A stretch of DNA of 64,000 bases. Origin: an uncultured Acetatifactor sp. GTDB lineage: Bacteria; Bacillota; Clostridia; Lachnospirales; Lachnospiraceae. The number at the start of each line of letters is the position of its first letter. Position 1 is the first letter of the stretch. Shown here piece after piece: positions 9,023 through 16,915 of this stretch. The position numbers and the translations under genes are program-made. The stretch is from positions 1 through 64,000 of the forward strand of contig CAJUCE010000003.1 of assembly GCA_910584865.1 (NCBI GenBank). The letters run 5' to 3'. The notes beneath the pieces were generated by a model, which saw only the letters and a program-made list of their open reading frames with translations, did no database searches and was not told the DNA's origin.

Positions 9023-9887
9023 TGAAACCGTATTTCCCAATGAGGAAAAAACCCGCAAAAAGAAAGGCTTTCAAAGAAAAAAGGAAGCAGCAGAGCTGAC
9101 AAAGCAGGAAGAATTTGTAAAAAAGCACCGGCGGCATCACCATGAGATTGCATCCTGGAGGACGATTCTTTTTGTCCTTTTTTTGGTACTATGGGAAATC
9201 AGCGCCGACTTTAAATGGATCGACAGCTTTTTCTTCTCCAGTCCCAGCCGGGTTGCACGCTGCTTTGCCGAACAACTGCAGAATAATTCCATGCTGTCTC
9301 ATATCGGAGTCACTTTATTCGAGACACTTTTCAGCTTCCTGCTGGTGTTGCTTTTTAGCCTGCTGGTTTCTACTTTGCTTTGGTATTCTCCGAAACTCTC
9401 GGAAATACTGGAACCCTATCTGGTGGTATTGAACAGCTTACCGAAATCGGCGCTGGCTCCGCTTTTTATTGTCTGGCTGGGCACCGGCTCCCGAACCATC
9501 ATAGTGGCAGGAATGTCCGTGGCTATTTTCGGTTCCATTATCAGCTTCTACACCGGTTTCCAGCAGGTGGATCCGGAAAAAATCACGCTGATTTACACAT
9601 TGGGCGGAAGCAGACGGGATGCCTTCTCAAAGGTTGTCCTCCCAGGCTCCATCCCAATTCTGCTCAGTACGGCAAAGGTAAATATCGGGCTCGCCCTGGT
9701 GGGAGTCATTATCGGAGAATTTCTTGCCGCAAGACGGGGACTGGGATATCTGATCATCTACGGCTCCCAGGTATTCCAGCTGGATATGGTGATCACAAGC
9801 ATTATTGTGCTTTGTATCATTGCACTGGGATTCTATAAATCCATCCAGATCATCGAACATCAGATCAAAATACGTTTCAAAATGTAA
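9000..9887 (+). CDS. ABC importer permease (SsuC/ThiX-like)
   Basis: A 295-residue membrane subunit. About 50 charged residues come first, then roughly six hydrophobic segments. The EAA loop that docks the ATPase is visible as YTLGGSRRDAFSKVVLPGSI (about residues 199-218). The GGGAGGA ribosome site and ATG lie inside the end of the ATPase gene. The long, Lys/Arg-rich N-terminal extension (residues 1-50) is unusual for this family. The operon ends at a hairpin region before the convergent antiporter gene, and no substrate-binding protein follows. Confidence 0.85.
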   Translation: MKAIRKIDETVFPNEEKTRKKKGFQRKKEAAELTKQEEFVKKHRRHHHEIASWRTILFVLFLVLWEISADFKWIDSFFFSSPSRVARCFAEQLQNNSMLSHIGVTLFETLFSFLLVLLFSLLVSTLLWYSPKLSEILEPYLVVLNSLPKSALAPLFIVWLGTGSRTIIVAGMSVAIFGSIISFYTGFQQVDPEKITLIYTLGGSRRDAFSKVVLPGSIPILLSTAKVNIGLALVGVIIGEFLAARRGLGYLIIYGSQVFQLDMVITSIIVLCIIALGFYKSIQIIEHQIKIRFKM

Positions 9888-9920
9888 TAACTCCGAAAAC
9901 CGGCCTAAGTGCCGGTAATG

Positions 9921-9952
9921 CCGCACCCATGGCTCTTGATGCCAGGGTGCGG
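9921..9952. terminator. hairpin between convergent genes
   Basis: CCGCACCC pairs with GGGTGCGG, with an inner TGGC/GCCA stem and a 7-base loop; one base is bulged. A smaller CCGGC/GCCGG hairpin precedes it. There is no clear T-run, so it may be a weak or factor-assisted terminator serving both strands. Confidence 0.4.
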
Positions 9953-9959
9953 GAACTGC

Positions 9960-11321
9960 TTACGACTTCCTGCCATAGCCGGCGATCACTGCTACAGCCA
10001 GCATCACCAACATACAAATAGAATAATAATTTACAAAAGGGATCGATGCCGGGGCCACCGCAAATCCTTCCCCAAATTGAGCAGATTGCTGGGCCGGAAT
10101 TACACAGTGTACTGTCCAGGGCGCAAGAAAACAGAATACGCAGCCTGTACAATCCAGCAGATTTGCGCGCCGATACCGGTTTACCCCCGCTTTTTCTCCA
10201 AGCTCATTTACCAGATCTCCAAGTGCAACGATTGCCACGGAAATAACACCTGTCACCATGCTGAGTATACCGGTTGACAATACAATAGCCGCCTCTGTAC
10301 TGCGCTCATTCTTTGCAAAACGCGACAAAAATACCCCCACATCCTCAAAAAGACCGCTGCATTCTACCACACCCAGAAGAGCAAACACCGCAATCAGCAT
10401 CGCAACTGTACCTGCCGTTCCCGTTATAGCCTCTATAATTGCACCTGACACGGAAAATCCGCCGGGAAATGAGATAAGGCTGTCCATTGTATAAATACCA
10501 AAAAGCAATCCGGCTGCGATTCCTGCTAAAATTCCCCATGACAGTGCCGTAATCAGATGCTTTTTCATCAGACACAGTACAATAATAACCACCGGCACCA
10601 CCAGCATAGCCAGACTGACCGGATTTGCCGTACCATCGGCGGCTGAGGTTACTGCGCTTTTGTCCGTGGTTCCGGAAAACAGCAAAAACAAAATCAGCGC
10701 TCCCGCTGCCGCCGGCAGACTGTAACGCATTCTGGTCTTTACCACAGTACCCAATTCTGCATGCTGCGTTGCAGAGGATGCAATGGTCGTATCTGAAATA
10801 GGTCCCAGATTGTCACCAAACGCCGCCCCTGACACAATGGCTCCGATCATAAATTCCGGCGCTGCTCCCGCCATCACGCCTACCGGGAATAAAATCGGAA
10901 TCACGACAAAATAGGTCCCCACCGAAGTTCCCGTTGCAAATGCCAGCAGGCAAGTGATAAGAAATGTCGCTGCCACAAAGAGCTTTCCGGTAAAGCCTGC
11001 CTCCACCACAAATACCGCGATTGTCTGTACTGCCCCGCTTGCTGAAATCAGCTTACCCGAGATCGCAGCCAGTATCACCGCCATCACGATTACGCCGAAC
11101 ATAGGTTTACTTAATCCATATACAAGCGCCTCTCCGTATGCCTTTTCATCTTTCACAAACAGAATACCTGTCACCAACGCTGCAAAAAAAGCCAGCACGT
11201 ATCCGTTCACATTGGACTGGCTGAATGCCGCCCACAAAATCATCGCCGCGGCAACAATAAGCGGCGCCAATTTTCCGGCTTTCCCGAAACGAAATTCTAT
11301 CTTTTTTACTTTTTGATCCAT
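9960..11321 (-). CDS. NhaC-family Na+/H+ antiporter or related carboxylate/proton exchanger
   Basis: A 453-residue integral membrane protein with about eleven hydrophobic segments and internal similarity between halves. Segments such as GAAFGDNLGPISDTTIASSA (about residues 173-192) match the conserved NhaC signature. Related subgroups exchange malate/lactate or amino acids, so the substrate is not fixed. The start has AAGGAG before it. A consensus promoter lies at 11368-11396. Monocistronic, convergent with the ABC operon. Confidence 0.8.
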   Translation of the reverse strand: MDQKVKKIEFRFGKAGKLAPLIVAAAMILWAAFSQSNVNGYVLAFFAALVTGILFVKDEKAYGEALVYGLSKPMFGVIVMAVILAAISGKLISASGAVQTIAVFVVEAGFTGKLFVAATFLITCLLAFATGTSVGTYFVVIPILFPVGVMAGAAPEFMIGAIVSGAAFGDNLGPISDTTIASSATQHAELGTVVKTRMRYSLPAAAGALILFLLFSGTTDKSAVTSAADGTANPVSLAMLVVPVVIIVLCLMKKHLITALSWGILAGIAAGLLFGIYTMDSLISFPGGFSVSGAIIEAITGTAGTVAMLIAVFALLGVVECSGLFEDVGVFLSRFAKNERSTEAAIVLSTGILSMVTGVISVAIVALGDLVNELGEKAGVNRYRRANLLDCTGCVFCFLAPWTVHCVIPAQQSAQFGEGFAVAPASIPFVNYYSICMLVMLAVAVIAGYGRKS

Positions 11322-11367
11322 CTTTACACTCCTTGATCGTTTTTATCGGATACCTTTATTTTCCAAA

Positions 11368-11396
11368 AGTATAGCACAACTTGGATAAATATTCAA
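11368..11396 (-). promoter_or_regulatory. promoter of the NhaC-family gene
   Basis: Minus strand TTGAAT (11391-11396), 17-base spacer, TATACT (11368-11373), about 46 bases before the start codon. Confidence 0.6.
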
Positions 11397-11489
11397 GTTT
11401 TTTCGAACATACATTCTACACGTCTACTTTCCTCAAATTTTGCAGAAAAAGCTAAAAAGTTAAAATAAATAATTTTTTTAAAATAATAG

Positions 11490-11518
11490 TTGAAAAAATT
11501 TACAAAACCTTGTATAAT
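11490..11518 (+). promoter_or_regulatory. promoter of tRNA-Thr
   Basis: TTGAAA (11490-11495), exactly 17 bases, then a perfect TATAAT (11513-11518), set in very AT-rich DNA about 65 bases before the tRNA. Confidence 0.65.
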
Positions 11519-11583
11519 AATATTTAGTTGCTCAGGGGATATACAGGATATTTTATTTTTACAAATTTTTCAGTATATAATTT

Positions 11584-11656
11584 GCTTCTGTGGCTCAGTT
11601 GGTAGAGCGATTGATTCGTAATCAATAGATCACGGGTTCGAGTCCCGTCAGAAGCT
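11584..11656 (+). tRNA. tRNA-Thr (anticodon CGT)
   Basis: The full cloverleaf can be drawn by hand. The 7-bp acceptor stem pairs GCTTCTG with CAGAAGC. The D arm is GCTC/GAGC, and the anticodon stem is ATTGA/TCAAT with loop TTCGTAA, giving CGT and decoding ACG. The T arm is ACGGG/CCCGT around TTCGAGT. CCA is not encoded. It has its own promoter and terminator. Decayed coding sequence follows directly, so the 3' end could once have served as an attachment site, but no duplicated tRNA end was seen. Confidence 0.95.
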
Positions 11657-11671
11657 TGCATTGAAGTGTAG

Positions 11672-11709
11672 CGGAAACCCATAAAATGTGGGTTTCCGTT
11701 ATTTTTATA
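11672..11709 (+). terminator. rho-independent terminator of tRNA-Thr
   Basis: CGGAAACCCA (11672-11681) pairs perfectly with TGGGTTTCCG (11689-11698) around a 7-base loop, followed by a T-rich tract. Confidence 0.85.
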
Positions 11710-11932
11710 TTATAAAAGCCTGTCGCCAGATGGACATGAAATCAGCAACGTGCCTAAACACTATATCTGATAGAATAGCTTTCATACGTTCTCTAAGGTT
11801 ATTTTATACCCTAGCACTATCTTTTAATAGTGATATAAAAAGACTGAATAAGTCACGCATTCCCTGTTGATATACAAGACGTTTTGCAATAGCTGTTGCA
11901 GTATTATTTGCAACGGAATTGGAAAACGGCTC
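11705..11932 (-). pseudogene. decayed gene fragment, unrecognised
   Basis: Read on the minus strand this AT-rich stretch is one coding-like frame with a single internal stop. A first segment of about 43 residues (including ATAIAKRLVYQQGMRDLFSL) is followed by the stop, then 32 more residues (including NNLRERMKAILSDIVFRHVA). The composition of charged and aliphatic residues looks protein-like and is unlike intergenic noise. There is no start codon or ribosome site, and the 5' side is cut by the neighbouring 216-residue gene. It is probably a relic of an inserted element next to the tRNA; the parent family is not recognised. Confidence 0.4.
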
Positions 11933-12581
11933 ATTCCAGTCTCAGAATCGACTTCGTTCCAGTAAAACAGCATTCCCCCTGATACAATTCTGCCTCATAG
12001 AGATAAGCAAGAATTTCCATAATACGGGCATCCAGCTTATGATAAACTCTTATTATCTCCCATGGCAGACCGGAAACATACTCTCTTGGCCCCTCCGGCA
12101 GGGCGGCCAGTGCCGCTTCATATTTCCCCGGCTCCCCTGTCATCAAACCGAAATCAAGTGAAGCATAGGCATCCTTTTCTCCGTTTTCCGCAGTCCATTT
12201 TCCCAATACCTGTAAAAACATTTCCGCCGTCCGCACGCCGCTATACGGCACTGGCTCCTTCCAGTCTACCGCATTCCCCTCTTCCTCATGCACAACCACC
12301 CGGCGAAAGGATGCTTTCCCGAAAGAATCGTATTCCTTTACATAGGCAGCCTTCTCCCTTCGAAGGCCGCTTCCCGGCCTTTCTTTCAGGAGAATTCCCC
12401 TGGCAAACAAGTGCTCCCACACTGTCTTTTGAATTCTAGCATATGGAGCCGGATAGTCTAATTGTTTTTCTATCTGTCTCACCGTATATCCCGAATCGGC
12501 CAAATGGCGAATGGCGCCTCCACAGGCCGCTTCAAACATAAAGTCGGATAATGCTTTCTGAAAATAACGGTTTTCTGCCAT
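11931..12581 (-). CDS. hypothetical protein with possible N-terminal winged-helix region
   Basis: A 216-residue soluble protein that I do not recognise. Residues 1-75 contain a helix-turn-helix-like run (SGYTVRQIEKQLDYPAPYA, then VWEHLFARGILLKERPGSG) reminiscent of a winged helix. The rest is acidic and aromatic without a known motif. A GAGGAAG ribosome site precedes the ATG. It sits alone between relic DNA and mscS. Function unknown. Confidence 0.6.
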   Translation of the reverse strand: MAENRYFQKALSDFMFEAACGGAIRHLADSGYTVRQIEKQLDYPAPYARIQKTVWEHLFARGILLKERPGSGLRREKAAYVKEYDSFGKASFRRVVVHEEEGNAVDWKEPVPYSGVRTAEMFLQVLGKWTAENGEKDAYASLDFGLMTGEPGKYEAALAALPEGPREYVSGLPWEIIRVYHKLDARIMEILAYLYEAELYQGECCFTGTKSILRLE

Positions 12582-12805
12582 AAGCTGTCCCGCTTCCTCT
12601 CATATTCCTGCTATAAGCGTTTTTGCTGTTTATACTTGCGGCTGAAAGCATCTGCCGGTTAAAGCGGATTCTTCCATTGTCTTCTATTGTTAAAAATGAA
12701 TGCGTCCACGAGCACCCGGCTTCTCAAAGGCGGCACGTCTTGCCGATTTCCCAGGCAGGATATAGGTTCTTCACGGTAAACTTTACAATGTTTTCTCCCT
12801 GGGTT

Positions 12806-13714
12806 CTATGCTTCGTCGCCTGGCTTACAGTCCAGATGCACGTCAAGCTGATTATATGCGATCTCAATTCCGTTTTCATCCAGTGTGAGCTTGCAGTTTT
12901 CCGTGACACGCCACTTTCCCTTCCAGAACTCCTCCTGCTTAAACCAGCATCTGACCCCTAACTGCACACTGGAATCTGCCAGTTCATTTACAAATACAAT
13001 CATGTCCCGGTCTTTCAGAACCGCCTCATCCTCCGTCAGCACTCGGAGCAGGACTTCCTTTGCCTTCTTCAGATCCGCTTTGTAGGAAATTCCCACGGAA
13101 ATGTCCATCCGGCGGGCTTCCTGGGTGGTGACATTGACCAAGCTGTTGTTGGCCAGATTGCCGTTGGGAAGGATGACGGTCTGGTTGTCCGGCGTCACCA
13201 GTTTCGTATAGAAAATCTGGATCTCCGTGACGGTTCCTTCCTTATCGGAATAGCCCTCTTTGATATAATCTCCAACCTTGAAGGGTTTCAGGGCCAGAAT
13301 CAGCACGCCGCCCGCCAGGTTGGAGAGGCTTCCCTGAACCGCCAGTCCGATGGCCACGCCTGCTGACCCCAGTACAGCCACCACACTGGCCGCATCCAGT
13401 CCGAAAGAGGAAGCCAGAAAAGTCACAAGCAGCACATAAAGGGTGGCCTTGGTGAAGGAATCCGCAAACTGGATTACCCCCACCTCAGCATTTGCCCGGG
13501 TCATGGATTTTCTGATGATTTTCCGGATAAATTTTATCAGGTTTACACCGATGATAAAAAACACCACCGCAAGGAGAACGCGCAGTCCGAACTGGAAGGC
13601 CTTCTCCGGCAGCCGGTTGAGGAATTCCCTTATGACGCCCGGCTGCATTTTTTCCTCGATTTGTTCTATTGCTTTTTCCGCGGCTCCCTCTGCCGTCAGC
13701 CCGTATATTGTCAC
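12806..13714 (-). CDS. small-conductance mechanosensitive channel (MscS family)
   Basis: A channel that opens under membrane tension to release solutes on osmotic downshock. The pore helix region VLGSAGVAIGLAVQGSLSN (Gly/Ala-rich TM3) is followed by the beta domain FKVGDYIKEGYSDKEGTVTE and the C-terminal alpha/beta domain. About three membrane segments are visible. I chose GTG at 13714 because AAAGGA lies 8 bases before it; an in-frame ATG at 13759 has no ribosome site. The protein is then 302 residues, usual for MscS. No operon partner. Confidence 0.88.
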   Translation of the reverse strand: MTIYGLTAEGAAEKAIEQIEEKMQPGVIREFLNRLPEKAFQFGLRVLLAVVFFIIGVNLIKFIRKIIRKSMTRANAEVGVIQFADSFTKATLYVLLVTFLASSFGLDAASVVAVLGSAGVAIGLAVQGSLSNLAGGVLILALKPFKVGDYIKEGYSDKEGTVTEIQIFYTKLVTPDNQTVILPNGNLANNSLVNVTTQEARRMDISVGISYKADLKKAKEVLLRVLTEDEAVLKDRDMIVFVNELADSSVQLGVRCWFKQEEFWKGKWRVTENCKLTLDENGIEIAYNQLDVHLDCKPGDEA

Positions 13715-13901
13715 GTTCGTAGTCCTTTCTGCGCTTTTCCCGCCATCCGTGTCTTCCATGGTTTTACGCAGCTACGCAGCATGTTATGCCGTCCATGGGA
13801 TTAGTCAAAATCCGTTCATGAAAGCCCCTTCATAAAATCCTATTCATGAAACAAATTCTAATGTTTATGCGTACCGTTTTCACATTTCATAGATTATCGC
13901 T

Positions 13902-16658
13902 CTATGCTGCCCCGTTTTTCTTACCGGAGCCTGCCTTCTTCCTGGCAGGAGTTTTCTTCTCCTGGCGCGGTGTTTCGGCAGCATTTTCATCCTGGTTCTC
14001 CGCCGTGGAGTTTTTGTCTTTAGGCCGGTTTTTGGGCGCGTTATTTTTGTCTTCAGCCTGGTCTTTTGCCGCAGCTTTTTTATCTTCAGCCCGGTTCTCT
14101 GTCACAGTCTTTTTGGTGGTACGAGTTTTTTCCGACACTGGCTTGTCATCCTTCAGCGCTTCCGCTGTCGCTTTATCCGTATCAGATGCCATATCTGTCC
14201 CTGCTGCGTCCCTGACAGCATCGGCCTTAGACTTCCTGGTTTTCTTTACCGTGTCAGCATCAGCTTTTGTGGCAGCCGCAGCGGCACTCACACTTTTTTC
14301 CGCCTTCTCCGCATCAGTTCCTGCCCTTTTTTCTGCCAAACTGTCTTCCTCGGCCCTGGCGGCGGCCTTTCCCCTCTTGCCGGCATCCTTCACGGCCTTT
14401 TTCGCCCTCTCTTCCGCGGCCCGTTCCTCTTTCTCCTTGGCAATTTCCGCTTCCGTATAAGGAATGAACTTCAGGATGCTCAGGGACAGGGGCGCCATCT
14501 TCACGGTGACGGAATAGGGCCTGTCGTCCCATTCCACCGGCTTGGCCCGCTTTACCCGGTTATTCACAATGCCGGCTCCGCCGTACTTTGCGCTGTCGGA
14601 ATTGAAAATTTCCTTATATTTTCCCGCAAAAGGCGTCCCCGTGGTGATTTCCCGCTCCACTCCGGCGAAATTCGCCACCACCAGAAGCGCCTCATCCGCT
14701 TTCGTTCCCTTTCTCAGATAAGTCAGATAGCAGTCCTGGGCTGAAATATGGTTTACCCACTCAAACCCTTCCGGCACGTCGTCCTGCTCATACAGAGCGG
14801 GCAGTGTCCGGTAGAGATGGTTCAAATCCTTCATCAGCACGGAAATTCCCTTATGCTCCGGCACTTCCGCCAGGTTCCATTCTACGCTGCGGTCCTCGTT
14901 CCACTCGTCGAACTCGCCCAGATCCTGACCCATGAACAGGAGCTTTTTCCCCGGATGGGTCATCATGTATGCAAAGGTCAGCCTTAAGTTGGCGAATTTC
15001 TGCGCCCTGTCCCCGGGCATCTTGCCAATGAGGGATGCCTTGCCGTGCACAACCTCGTCATGGGAGAACACCAGGATAAATTTCTCGCTGTAGGCGTAGA
15101 CCATGCTGAAGGTCAGCTCCCCGTGGCGGTGGCTCCTGAAATAGGGGTCATATTTGATATAATCCAGATAATCATTCATGAAGCCCATGTTCCACTTCAG
15201 GTCAAAGCCCAGTCCGTCGTCGTCCAGCTCTCCCGTAATCTTCGGGAAGGCAGTGCTCTCCTCCGCAATGGTCAGCACCCCGGGATTGCGCTTTTTCATA
15301 ATGGAATTCAGATGCTTAATCAGCTCTATGGCCTCCAGGTTCTCCTTGCCGCCGTACATGTTGGCAACCCATTCGCCGTCCTTTTTACCGTAATCCAGAT
15401 AAAGCATGCTCGCCACAGCGTCCATACGGATGCCGTCGGCATGATATTTTTCCACCCAGAACAGGGCATTTGCAATCAGGTAGTTGGACACCTGGGGCCT
15501 GCCGTAATTGTAGATCAATGTGCCCCAGTGAGGATGGCTCCCCTGCCTGGGATCTAGGTGCTCGTAAAGGCAGGTGCCGTCAAAGTTGGACAGTCCGTAG
15601 GTATCCCTGGGAAAATGGGCCGGAACCCAGTCCAGAATCACGCCGATGCCCGCCTTGTGAAGCTCGTTTACAAAATACATGAAATCCTCCGGAGAACCGT
15701 ACCTGGCCGTGGGCGCATAATAGCCGATGACCTGGTAGCCCCAGGAACCGTCCAGGGGATGCTCCATCACTGGCATCAGCTCCACATGGGTATAGCCCAT
15801 CTCCTTGATGTAGGGAATCAGCTTCGCAGCTATTTCACGGTAATTCGGATATGTTTCCTTGTTTTCCCGTATAATGGAGCCCAGGTACAGCTCGTAGATA
15901 CTCATGGGCACATTTCCTGTCTGGAACGATTCCCTTCCCTTCAGAAATTTCTCATCCTCCCACCGGAACGAACCCAGGTCCGCAACCACGGAGGCGGTCT
16001 CCGGGCGCTTCTGGGCGGCATTTCCGTAAGGGTCTGCCTTCAGGTAAGTGAGGCCTCCCTTCAGCTTCAGCTCAAATTTGTAGATATCCCCCGGCTTTAC
16101 ATCCGGTATAAAAAGCTCAAAGATGCCGGAATCCCAGAGACGCCGCATCTGGTGAGCCCTTCCGTCCCAACTGTTGAAATCCCCCACCACACTGGCCCGC
16201 ATCACATTGGGGGCCCACACCGCGAAATAAGTACCGGAAATCCCGTCGATAACCATGGGATGGGCTCCCAGTTTCTCATACACGGTATAGTGGATTCCAT
16301 TCTTGAACTTCTCCGTGTCCTTCCGGGTGATCTGGGGTGCAAAACGGTAGGCCTCGCCCCTGGTATATTCTTTTCCGTCCCTTCCCCGGACCTGGTAATG
16401 GTAGGCCGGCAGACTGCTCTCTTTTCCGGACACAAAAGCCGCAAAGAAGCCGTCCTCGTCCGCCATTTCCATCTCCACGGTTCCGCCCTCTTCCTCAAAT
16501 ACGATGGAAGCCGCTTCCGCCCCCGGGAAATAGGCCTGCACCACTGTCTGCCGCCCGGATTTATGGGGGCCCAACAGCTCGTGGGGATTGTCGGATTCTG
16601 AATATACAATCTCCTCGATTCCCCGCCAGTTCATCAGTCCATACAGTTTTTTGTTCAT
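13902..16658 (-). CDS. glgB: 1,4-alpha-glucan branching enzyme with long Lys/Ala/Glu tail
   Basis: Introduces alpha-1,6 branches into glycogen (GH13). N-terminal carbohydrate-binding-like modules run to about residue 250 (GTYFAVWAPNVMRASVVGDF near 145). The TIM barrel carries DWVPAHFPRD, the nucleophile Asp in GIRMDAVASMLY (about 411), the acid/base Glu in IAEEST (about 464), and FSHDEVVHGK. The catalytic protein ends near residue 735 (LSLSILKFIPY). About 180 further residues are almost only Lys, Ala, Glu, Asp, Thr and Arg with scattered Pro (for example KKTRKSKADAVRDAAG), resembling histone-H1-like or disordered tails and very unusual for GlgB. AAGGGAAGGA precedes the start. No other glycogen genes are adjacent. 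Confidence 0.93.
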   Translation of the reverse strand: MNKKLYGLMNWRGIEEIVYSESDNPHELLGPHKSGRQTVVQAYFPGAEAASIVFEEEGGTVEMEMADEDGFFAAFVSGKESSLPAYHYQVRGRDGKEYTRGEAYRFAPQITRKDTEKFKNGIHYTVYEKLGAHPMVIDGISGTYFAVWAPNVMRASVVGDFNSWDGRAHQMRRLWDSGIFELFIPDVKPGDIYKFELKLKGGLTYLKADPYGNAAQKRPETASVVADLGSFRWEDEKFLKGRESFQTGNVPMSIYELYLGSIIRENKETYPNYREIAAKLIPYIKEMGYTHVELMPVMEHPLDGSWGYQVIGYYAPTARYGSPEDFMYFVNELHKAGIGVILDWVPAHFPRDTYGLSNFDGTCLYEHLDPRQGSHPHWGTLIYNYGRPQVSNYLIANALFWVEKYHADGIRMDAVASMLYLDYGKKDGEWVANMYGGKENLEAIELIKHLNSIMKKRNPGVLTIAEESTAFPKITGELDDDGLGFDLKWNMGFMNDYLDYIKYDPYFRSHRHGELTFSMVYAYSEKFILVFSHDEVVHGKASLIGKMPGDRAQKFANLRLTFAYMMTHPGKKLLFMGQDLGEFDEWNEDRSVEWNLAEVPEHKGISVLMKDLNHLYRTLPALYEQDDVPEGFEWVNHISAQDCYLTYLRKGTKADEALLVVANFAGVEREITTGTPFAGKYKEIFNSDSAKYGGAGIVNNRVKRAKPVEWDDRPYSVTVKMAPLSLSILKFIPYTEAEIAKEKEERAAEERAKKAVKDAGKRGKAAARAEEDSLAEKRAGTDAEKAEKSVSAAAAATKADADTVKKTRKSKADAVRDAAGTDMASDTDKATAEALKDDKPVSEKTRTTKKTVTENRAEDKKAAAKDQAEDKNNAPKNRPKDKNSTAENQDENAAETPRQEKKTPARKKAGSGKKNGAA

Positions 16659-16915
16659 GCTTTTTGTCCTTCCCTTCCTGTTAGTATTTCATATGAAAGT
16701 TGCCACTTTACCATCTTTTTTCACGGCTTCTTCCCCCTGCTTTTCATTGACTGAAACGTCTGCTGACCCAAACCCTTCAAAATGAGCATCGTTCGGGGAA
16801 CTGCCGAATATATTCTGTCCGCTTCATATACCTGGTTCCAAAATCTTTGCCTGCCTCCTGTGTGCCGCATTCCATTATGGTAAGCCGCTCTTGCTTCCTA
16901 TCATGTGCACTACTT

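Noticed and set aside
14135..14450. Separate nucleoid-protein gene within the GlgB tail
   Set aside because: The frame is continuous with GlgB, and no internal start with a ribosome site was found, so it is treated as a tail.
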